A DNA stretch of 36,058 nt from a virus. The stretch is from positions 1 through 36,058 of IMG/VR virus record IMGVR_UViG_3300046837_000186, one strand, 5' to 3'. A model generated the notes under the pieces. The model had not been told where the DNA came from. It saw only the letters and a list, made by a program, of their open reading frames with translations, and ran no database searches. Shown here one piece after another: positions 30,611-36,058 of this stretch. Position 1 is the first letter of the stretch, and every line of letters begins with the position of its first letter. A program made the position numbers and the translations under genes.

Positions 30611-31711
30611 TTAGCGCTCAAACCTCGCCGTGCGGTGGAACGTGTCCACCGTCACCTGGCCGTACTTGAACGCGCGGTGCCACACGCCGGGCGCGGTCTG
30701 CGTCGCGGCGCCCAGCGGCACGCCCAGATAGCCGTTCGCCATCGGCGCCGGTGCCCAACTCGAGCGGTCGCGCGCGTAGTCGTCGAGCCACCACGAGGCA
30801 TAGGGAATCGTCGAGCGGAAGTCGGACGGCCCGACGATCAGCGCGCCACCGCCCAGGCACGAGGAGCCGAGCGCGAACCGCATGCCCGCTTCGTCGACCA
30901 CGTCGCGCGCGAGGCAAATCGGCGATAGCGCCGGCTGGGCGGTGTAGAACGCATCGTCCGAGATCAGCCCCCATGACGGGTCGCCGATGTTCGAGTCCCA
31001 CGTGCCGCCGTTCTGCTGCGGCCAGTTCTCGCGGCACCAGCCGTTGAAGATCGGCGAGGGACCGCGCGAGCCGCCGTTGCCCACCAGGATGGCGTGCGGG
31101 TACTTCGCGCGAAGGATCGTCGCGATCAGACGCTTACCCTGACGCATCGCTCCCGCCCACATCGCACACACCTGCTCGCGAGTCTGCGTTGGGTTCGTGC
31201 GCCATGGCTCGAGGTCGAGCGTCGGGTTCGTGTACCACATCCACGAGTCGTCAGCCGTGAAGCGCTCGAGGAACAGGCCATCGAAACAACCGGAGTCCAT
31301 CAGCTCGATGCATGCGCGCGTGATCGCGTCCTGCACTTCCGGGAGGTCCAGGCGCGCGTAGTTCTCCCACACGCCTCCGGGGGCCGCGCAGAAGCGCCCC
31401 GCGATCGCCTGGTATAGCCGCCCGGTCCAGCCGGTGCCGCTCGACGGCCAGATGCACGGCGCGAGCACGTGGGCCAGGATCTTGAGCTCGGGGTTGAGCG
31501 CCCGCAGCCGTGCGAACGCCTCGCGGTGCCCGTCGTAGACATCGATCGGCGAGACACTCCAGATCGAGAAGCGCGCGATCTGCGCGAGCATCGCCTGATC
31601 GATCACGCCGTTGACGATCAGCGGAGCACCGCGGCCGTCGATGCTTTCGTGCAGCCAGATCCGCGGGTACTTCTCCAGCATCGGCGTCAGCTTGTCGTTC
31701 GGCCAGCTCAT
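30611..31711 (-). CDS. Glycoside-hydrolase-like TIM-barrel protein (GHL15-like)
   Basis: A 366-aa protein, ATGA overlap at 31711. Strand motifs of a (beta/alpha)8 barrel occur in order: RIWLHESIDG, IARFSIWSVSPIDVYDG, LKILAHVLAPCIWPSSG, YARLDLPEVQDAITRAC, GCFDGLFLERFTADDSW and AKYPHAILVGNGG. This set resembles the 'hypothetical glycosyl hydrolase' families of extracellular bacterial proteins. Asp/Glu in GLFLERF and nearby DD are candidate catalytic residues. No signal peptide is present. It may degrade capsule or surface glycan as a virion enzyme, but lies outside the tail genes. Confidence 0.6.
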   Translation of the reverse strand: MSWPNDKLTPMLEKYPRIWLHESIDGRGAPLIVNGVIDQAMLAQIARFSIWSVSPIDVYDGHREAFARLRALNPELKILAHVLAPCIWPSSGTGWTGRLYQAIAGRFCAAPGGVWENYARLDLPEVQDAITRACIELMDSGCFDGLFLERFTADDSWMWYTNPTLDLEPWRTNPTQTREQVCAMWAGAMRQGKRLIATILRAKYPHAILVGNGGSRGPSPIFNGWCRENWPQQNGGTWDSNIGDPSWGLISDDAFYTAQPALSPICLARDVVDEAGMRFALGSSCLGGGALIVGPSDFRSTIPYASWWLDDYARDRSSWAPAPMANGYLGVPLGAATQTAPGVWHRAFKYGQVTVDTFHRTARFER

Positions 31712-31962
31712 GGCGTTCCTTTCCGGGCGGCGATGGCGTCCATGATTGCGAACGCGACCGAGCTGTCCGTTTCGCGCGCGTGCTCGAATGCGATCTGCTC
31801 GCACGCGGCGCGCTCGGCTTCCCGCTCGGCGAGGATCGCGGAGGCGATGCGGTCGATGAGCGTTTCGGTGTCGGCGCCTTCGATGTCCACGGTGCTCATC
31901 ACGAGGTGGTGCGCCGTCTCTCTCGCCTTCGCCAGCGCGGCGGCCTGCGGGTCGGTGGTCAT
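31708..31962 (-). CDS. Small helical protein (84 aa)
   Basis: ATGA overlap at 31962; begins MTTDPQAAALAKARETAHHL. Two amphipathic helices (TLIDRIASAILAEREAERAA and SSVAFAIMDAIAARK) suggest a small helical bundle. Member of the coupled accessory block; function unknown. Confidence 0.55.
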   Translation of the reverse strand: MTTDPQAAALAKARETAHHLVMSTVDIEGADTETLIDRIASAILAEREAERAACEQIAFEHARETDSSVAFAIMDAIAARKGTP

Positions 31963-32189
31963 GGCTTGCCGAACCATGCTGCGAGAGCGCGCCCGCGCTT
32001 GTCGTAGTAATCGAGGCTGCCTTCCTTGCATCCCGCGCCGCAGTTGTCGCACAGGATTTCGACCATGAACGCGGTCGGGTGATCGTGCTCCGGGTGGCGC
32101 GGCATGTTCGATTGCTTCCGCCCGCAGCCGGGGCACCGCAAGTGAATCCGGCCCGGCCGCAGCGGCTTGAATCCTGAATGGCGGATCAT
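31959..32189 (-). CDS. Small zinc-ribbon protein (76 aa)
   Basis: ATGA overlap at 32189. The 76-aa product has CPGCGRKQSN near residue 18-27 and CDNCGAGC near 46-53, the paired CxxC knuckles of a zinc ribbon, with HPEHDHP between. This pattern occurs in phage proteins similar to the Lar restriction-alleviation type, but that assignment is only a possibility. Confidence 0.6.
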   Translation of the reverse strand: MIRHSGFKPLRPGRIHLRCPGCGRKQSNMPRHPEHDHPTAFMVEILCDNCGAGCKEGSLDYYDKRGRALAAWFGKP

Positions 32190-32431
32190 TTCTCCCCCCT
32201 CAGCGCCTTCTCGATGGCCGCGAGCGCCCGCTTCGCTTGCCCCTTCGGTGTGCCGTCGTTGATGTAGTCGCCGCGCACGATCTTTTCGAACGCGGGCACC
32301 GCCACCCGCAGCGCAGCGACGAGGCGGGCGCGCTCGCGGGAGCATTCGGTTTCGGGATCGTTCTCGACATCCTCCAGCGGGCAGATGTCCAGCCCGCCGT
32401 CCAGCAACTCGCGGATGCGTTCGGCGCTCAT
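32186..32431 (-). CDS. Small acidic hypothetical protein (81 aa)
   Basis: ATGA overlap at 32431. The product starts MSAERIRELLDGGLDICPLE and ends with a helix (GTPKGQAKRALAAIEKALRG). Not recognised. Part of the coupled accessory block. Confidence 0.5.
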   Translation of the reverse strand: MSAERIRELLDGGLDICPLEDVENDPETECSRERARLVAALRVAVPAFEKIVRGDYINDGTPKGQAKRALAAIEKALRGEK

Positions 32432-32628
32432 GAGCGCAGCCCTTTCGCCATCTCGGAGAACAACTGATCCAGCACCGTCACGTATGCGCCGAAGTCGGAC
32501 GCTTCGACCTTGTGCATTGGATAGGCGTCGCCCCTGATTTCCACCTGCCCATCCACGAGCGTTGCGGACCACCTACCATGCTCGGACCTGATGATGTCGG
32601 TTCGTTTCGTGCGAGTCGGTGCGCTCAT
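32428..32628 (-). CDS. Small hypothetical protein (66 aa)
   Basis: ATGA overlap at 32628. Begins MSAPTRTKRTDIIRSEHGRW; the centre is beta (WSATLVDGQVEIRGDAY). Unknown function. Confidence 0.5.
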   Translation of the reverse strand: MSAPTRTKRTDIIRSEHGRWSATLVDGQVEIRGDAYPMHKVEASDFGAYVTVLDQLFSEMAKGLRS

Positions 32629-33362
32629 TCCGGCTGCCCTCCCTGCGGGGGCGTCGGCTCCCCGCTCGCTGCCTCGCGCTCCATCGCGGCGAGCAGGATG
32701 CGAACCTTTTCGGTGGCCTCCTGTGCGTTCTTCAACGCCTGCGGATGGCACGACTCGTCCGCGTGCATGCGGCCACAAAGCGCGGCCATCCACATGTGCG
32801 CGTCCTTCAGTACCTCCCCGACCTGCCGTCGCAGCGATGCCAGCGCCTGCTCGGCGTCGAAGCATCGCCCCGCGATGATGCGATCCTCGGCTTTAAGGCT
32901 CGCGTGCTCGGCCCGCAGCGCGTCGTGCTGCTGCTGGATTTCCCCGATCTGCTGGTCGGCGTTGTCGTACTTCATTTTCCAGTACGCCCGCTGTTCATCC
33001 AGCGCCCACTCCCGCTGCTGCGACTCCGCGAGATCATCTTCGAGCTGGTTGCGCTGCTCGCGCATGATCGTGAGCGCAGCGAGTGCGGTGTCGTATTTCG
33101 ACTGCGACTCCGCGAGGGCGGCGCGGCAGTCGTCGAAGTCGAGTAGCAGGCCGAGGATTTCCGTGTCGCGCCACTTGTGGTGCGTGGCGGCGCTGCCGCC
33201 GATGTTTAGGTGCGCTTGCTGCTCCATTTGCGTTCGACGATGGACTCCGACCCGCTGCTCGTGCTCGCTGCTCGGCTGCACGCGAGCCATCAGTGGCTTT
33301 CCATCAGGCCAACGCATCACGACTTCGTGCTCTCTCGGGTGCTCGCTGCTCGGCTGGCTCAT
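32625..33362 (-). CDS. Coiled-coil protein (245 aa)
   Basis: ATGA overlap at 33362. From about residue 75 onward the chain is a long charged heptad-like helix (LAESQSKYDTALAALTIM, NQLEDDLAESQQREWAL, QQHDALRAEHASLKAEDR). A Cys/His-containing patch, AALCGRMHADESCH, occurs near the end of the helix. Two near-repeats near the N-terminus (SQPSSEHPREHEVV and VQPSSEHEQRVGVH) suggest a short internal duplication. Role unknown; possible oligomerising accessory factor. Confidence 0.55.
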   Translation of the reverse strand: MSQPSSEHPREHEVVMRWPDGKPLMARVQPSSEHEQRVGVHRRTQMEQQAHLNIGGSAATHHKWRDTEILGLLLDFDDCRAALAESQSKYDTALAALTIMREQRNQLEDDLAESQQREWALDEQRAYWKMKYDNADQQIGEIQQQHDALRAEHASLKAEDRIIAGRCFDAEQALASLRRQVGEVLKDAHMWMAALCGRMHADESCHPQALKNAQEATEKVRILLAAMEREAASGEPTPPQGGQPE

Positions 33363-33547
33363 GGGGCGGACTCCCACTTCGGGATCTGCAACCCCGCGAG
33401 CAGGCAGGCCGCAGCGACGGCATTCTGGCGATCCATGCCTCCGGTGTGGGGACTGCGCCAGAGGCGGCGGATGGCGATGTGAATCTCCACGGCTGCGCGA
33501 CTCAACGCTGCTTCGTGCAGGTCACGCCTGGTCGGTTTGCGGCTCAC
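33359..33547 (-). CDS. Small basic protein (62 aa)
   Basis: GTGA overlap at 33547. MSRKPTRRDLHEAALSRAAV is a basic amphipathic start; the end has NAVAAACLLAGLQIP, mildly hydrophobic. Not recognised. Confidence 0.5.
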   Translation of the reverse strand: MSRKPTRRDLHEAALSRAAVEIHIAIRRLWRSPHTGGMDRQNAVAAACLLAGLQIPKWESAP

Positions 33548-33855
33548 TGTCCAGCCTCCTTCCCCTTCGCATACGCACGGGCGTCCGCCTCGGCGGTGGG
33601 ACCGTAGAACTTGACGCGCAGTTCTCCTTCAACGCCAGCGCACCATGCCAGACCTGGTTCGCTAGCTGATCGCCACACTCCCCACTTCGGCCGCCGCGCC
33701 GCGCGCAGGGCGTCCACGACCACGCACAGATTTACATGAGCGTCGTTGTGCTCCCACGGAAGACAATCGTGCGGACGCCCCATCGCTTTGCGGAGCCGTT
33801 CTGCCGCTGCGACCACCGCATCCTTGAGCCGTTCGATTTCTGCGCTGTCGCTCAT
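33544..33855 (-). CDS. Small hypothetical protein (103 aa)
   Basis: ATGA overlap at 33855. An N-terminal helix (SAEIERLKDAVVAAAERLRK) is followed by GRPHDCLPWEHNDAHVNLC, a His/Cys-containing segment, and a beta part (GELRVKFYGPTAEADARAY). Unknown function. Confidence 0.5.
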   Translation of the reverse strand: MSDSAEIERLKDAVVAAAERLRKAMGRPHDCLPWEHNDAHVNLCVVVDALRAARRPKWGVWRSASEPGLAWCAGVEGELRVKFYGPTAEADARAYAKGKEAGQ

Positions 33856-34274
33856 GGCAGGCTCTCCGCTTTGGTTACGGTTCCAGACTCCCCAACGCAT
33901 ACGAGCGTCTCTCGCTGCGTTTCGGCCCGCCCCCGCGATCCCCTACCCATGTCCAACGCGCGGCACAGGCTCTCGACCAATCGCGCGACATCCTCGGGAT
34001 CCGCGAGCTCGGGTTCCTGGTGCGCGAGCCAGGCGAGGTCCGAGCGAAACGCGGCAACGCCCTGGCGGATGGCTTCCTCCTCGGACACCCCACCGGCTCG
34101 GCTGTAGCGCCATGCCGCGGCGTACTGATCGCGGAGCATCTTGCGCGCCTCGGGCGTCAGCCGGCTCGAATACTCGGCCCAGCCGCGCACGCCGTCCGAG
34201 ACGACCTCACCGCCGATCAGGAGCGCGCAGAATCGGCGCACGAACATGACCTGGGAGTAATCTGATCCGTTCAC
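33852..34274 (-). CDS. Helical accessory protein (140 aa)
   Basis: GTGA overlap at 34274. Mostly helical (GWAEYSSRLTPEARKMLRDQ, then YAAAWRYSRAG and VARLVESLCRALDMG). Lies directly behind the DUF1376-like gene, so a replication-associated role is possible. Confidence 0.5.
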   Translation of the reverse strand: MNGSDYSQVMFVRRFCALLIGGEVVSDGVRGWAEYSSRLTPEARKMLRDQYAAAWRYSRAGGVSEEEAIRQGVAAFRSDLAWLAHQEPELADPEDVARLVESLCRALDMGRGSRGRAETQRETLVCVGESGTVTKAESLP

Positions 34275-35122
34275 CGGGGCAGCTCCTTTCCGCACGCGAT
34301 GCAGCGCGGCTCGTTGGCGTACTCGGCTAGCACCATGCCGCAGGCAGGGCACTTCGGCTCGGGGTTTGGGGTGCGTGTCGGGGTGGCGCCGTTCGTGGCC
34401 TCTGACGCGGTCCTCAGCGCTTGGCGTTCCGTCCACCGAAGCAGGGCACCCTTCGCGGACTTGAGGCCGCGGGCGTCGAACTCGACGAGGATCTTCTCGG
34501 CCAGGCCGTTGACCGTCTCGAGCGGGAGGCCGAAGCGTGCGGCGAGTTGGGCCGGGTAGCCGTCAGGAATCAGCCGATCAGGGTGGCCGCGACGACGGGC
34601 CGGCGTAGCCGGCGCTGTGCCCTCTCCCCCCGGACCCCCTACACCACCGACGTTCGAATCATTCTCTGAACTACCTACACCTAGAGTCAGAGGAAGAGAG
34701 GACTGAGGGAGTCCGATTCGGAGTCCGTCCGGGATCCGATTCGGAGTCCGAACCGGAGACATTTCGTTGCCATGCCATCGGATACGGTTAGCTCTTTTCG
34801 ATGCTTCCTGCGACCTCTTATAGCTCCTTGTCTGCCGGTCGTATTCCTTGGCCTGGCCGTGCTGGTAGAGGTGCCCGGCGCGCTCTTTCATGGCGGTCTG
34901 GATCCACGGCCACGCTGCCGACCATTCGGCATCAGGGACCGCAGCGAGCCGCTGGAGGGCGTCGGGGTTGCTCGAATACCAGCCGGGCCGGTCGAGGTCG
35001 CGCCAGCCGTTGAGAAGGAGTCGCACGTACACACCCACGGCCGTAGACGGCCACTCGCGGGTGTCGCGCAGGAAGTCGTGCACGCGCAGGTTGAAGTCGT
35101 CGCAGCGTTCGGAGCGGCTCAC
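34271..35122 (-). CDS. DUF1376/YdaU-like replication-accessory protein with zinc ribbon
   Basis: A 283-aa protein, GTGA overlap at 35122. The N-terminus (VHDFLRDTREWPSTAVGVYV, then WRDLDRPGWY and LQRLAAVPDAEW) follows the DUF1376 domain of phage YdaU-type proteins that often precede or replace replication initiators. A long basic, Ser/Gly-rich linker follows. CPACGMVLAEYANEPRCIAC at the C-terminus is a zinc ribbon. It probably binds DNA or primes replication with host proteins; no helicase or primase motif is seen. Confidence 0.6.
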   Translation of the reverse strand: MSRSERCDDFNLRVHDFLRDTREWPSTAVGVYVRLLLNGWRDLDRPGWYSSNPDALQRLAAVPDAEWSAAWPWIQTAMKERAGHLYQHGQAKEYDRQTRSYKRSQEASKRANRIRWHGNEMSPVRTPNRIPDGLRIGLPQSSLPLTLGVGSSENDSNVGGVGGPGGEGTAPATPARRRGHPDRLIPDGYPAQLAARFGLPLETVNGLAEKILVEFDARGLKSAKGALLRWTERQALRTASEATNGATPTRTPNPEPKCPACGMVLAEYANEPRCIACGKELPR

Positions 35123-36058
35123 GGCTGCCCCGTCACGCTGGAGTCACGTTCTGCGGGCTGATTGAGCAGCGGCGCGTCCCCTACGATCCGGCGCCGTGCG
35201 ATCTCGGCGTACTCCGGGGACAGCTCGACGCCGACGAACCGGCAGGACTCCCGGAGCGCCGCGATGCCGGTGGTCCCGGAGCCCATGAACGGGTCGAGCA
35301 CGAGCGCGCCAGGGCGTGCGACGAGGCGCACGAGCCACTGCATGAGCGCGGCCGGCTTGACGGTGGGGTGGTGGTTGCGCGCGGCGTCGAGCCCGACGTT
35401 GCGCTCCGCGCCGTCCGCCTTCGCGCAATAGAAAAAGCGCGAGGCGCCGCCAGACTCCGCGCCGCGCGGTGCTTCGCATTCCTCCTGCCCTATATAGGGG
35501 CTGAATATGTCGGAATCTGTCGCGCCTCTGCGCGACGGATTGGCGCCGCTCGTCAGCTCGCCCGCCTGCTCGTCGAGCATCCGCGCCGCTTCCTCGTCGA
35601 GCACTACATTCGCGGGCCAGCGGCCTACGGTCGCGGTCGCGGTCGCGGTCGCTCCGTAGCCGCCGTAAGAGTTCTCCGGCGCTCCCATCGGCTCGTTGAC
35701 GCGCTCCTCGGTGCCGATCCGGCACCCGTCCACGTTGAGCGCGCCCACGCCATGCGCCAGCACGTTCTGCGCGACCGTCCCCGCGAGCGGCTTACGCGCG
35801 AGGATGACCGGCTCCCACGCGGGTTTTAAGGCGGTGCCCCAGCCTTGCCACGATTGGGCGGCGCCGGTGACGGGGTCGCCCTTGTCGATCGCCTTGCTCA
35901 CGTCCAGCGACTTCGGGAACCCCTCCCCGTAGAGCCACGAGAGGCAGTCTCGGATCTCCCAGCCCGCGTCCTCGATCGCGCACGTCAGCCGGTGAAAGGT
36001 CCGCGTGCCACCGAACGCCACGAGATGCGCTCCTGGCTTCGCCACGCGCAGCGCCTCG
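35119..36058 (-). CDS. DNA methyltransferase (beta-class), C-terminal part; 5' end outside window
   Basis: The frame is open to the right edge (EALRVAKPGAHLVAFGG), so the start and the catalytic DPPY-type motif are not in view. Recognisable parts: FHRLTCAIEDAGWEIRD, WLYGEGFPKSLDVSKA, HPTVKPAALMQWLVRLV and the AdoMet-binding LDPFMGSGTTGIAALRE, ending in ELSPEYAEIARRRI. This order (catalytic motif before the FxGxG motif) is the beta class of N6-adenine or N4-cytosine enzymes. A six-base repeat (CGGTCG x4, 35628-35651) encodes GATATATATV in a variable region. Its likely role is protection from host restriction. Confidence 0.8.
   Translation of the reverse strand, partial: EALRVAKPGAHLVAFGGTRTFHRLTCAIEDAGWEIRDCLSWLYGEGFPKSLDVSKAIDKGDPVTGAAQSWQGWGTALKPAWEPVILARKPLAGTVAQNVLAHGVGALNVDGCRIGTEERVNEPMGAPENSYGGYGATATATATVGRWPANVVLDEEAARMLDEQAGELTSGANPSRRGATDSDIFSPYIGQEECEAPRGAESGGASRFFYCAKADGAERNVGLDAARNHHPTVKPAALMQWLVRLVARPGALVLDPFMGSGTTGIAALRESCRFVGVELSPEYAEIARRRIVGDAPLLNQPAERDSSVTGQP

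Noticed and set aside
1-36058. Lysogeny module, tRNA genes or insertion sequences
   Set aside because: No integrase, repressor, transposase, terminal repeats or cloverleaf sequence noticed. Absence within this window does not exclude them outside.

Overview
This is a tailed-phage (siphovirus-like, Caudoviricetes) genome segment, either a phage contig or part of a prophage. It is GC-rich and extremely gene-dense. Every gene reads on the minus strand (right to left) except one small membrane-protein gene at 17242-17502. A complete head and tail morphogenesis cassette is recognisable. No integrase, excisionase, CI-like repressor, tRNA or CRISPR array was seen, so lifestyle cannot be decided here. 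Both window edges cut genes: a DNA methyltransferase on the right and an SbcD/Mre11-like nuclease on the left. The host is probably a high-GC, two-membrane bacterium. One phage protein ends in a FlgD/Por-type (type IX-like) C-terminal sorting domain, a hallmark of FCB-group and related phyla such as Gemmatimonadota or Candidatus Eisenbacteria. The host phylum is inference.

Layout in transcription order (right to left). (1) 36058-30611: methyltransferase, a DUF1376/YdaU-like replication-accessory protein, then eight small accessory genes stitched together by 4-nt ATGA/GTGA overlaps, ending in a glycoside-hydrolase-like TIM-barrel protein. (2) 30590-29024: a zinc-ribbon protein, a secreted beta-rich protein and a small-terminase candidate. 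(3) 29007-22282: large terminase, portal-MuF fusion, zinc-ribbon protein, prohead protease with a Cys/His insert, and HK97-type capsid with an N-terminal scaffold-like segment. (4) 22219-18616: two small proteins, an unexpected beta-helix protein, then head-tail connector, neck and tail-terminator candidates. (5) 18566-9509: tail tube, the inverted membrane gene, tail-assembly chaperone with a probable +1 frameshift, tape measure with a long Pro-Ala-Val repeat, Dit-like protein and tail-tip/hub protein. (6) 9475-3879: two secreted proteins, an M15 endolysin, baseplate-like beta proteins, a secreted protein with a sorting domain, small transmembrane lysis candidates and an HExxH protein. (7) 3882-1: phosphoesterase, small DNA-binding candidate, membrane protein, then a promoter-led module with a possible single-strand annealing protein and an SbcD-like nuclease.

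Two layers of punctuation stand out. Most junctions are translationally coupled by 4-nt start/stop overlaps. Where coupling is broken, four genes (capsid, tail tube and two signal-peptide proteins) are preceded by the same RNA-like element: a perfect 6-bp GC stem closing an AGGG tetraloop, 16-23 nt upstream of the start, followed by a G-rich ribosome-binding site. The stems differ in sequence but stay perfectly paired, so this looks like a conserved RNA structure. Sharing it with capsid and tail tube suggests that the two secreted proteins are also made in large amounts. The four signal-peptide proteins, the sorting domain and the shared RNA element together are the best candidate for an undescribed system: a phage-encoded set of exported proteins.
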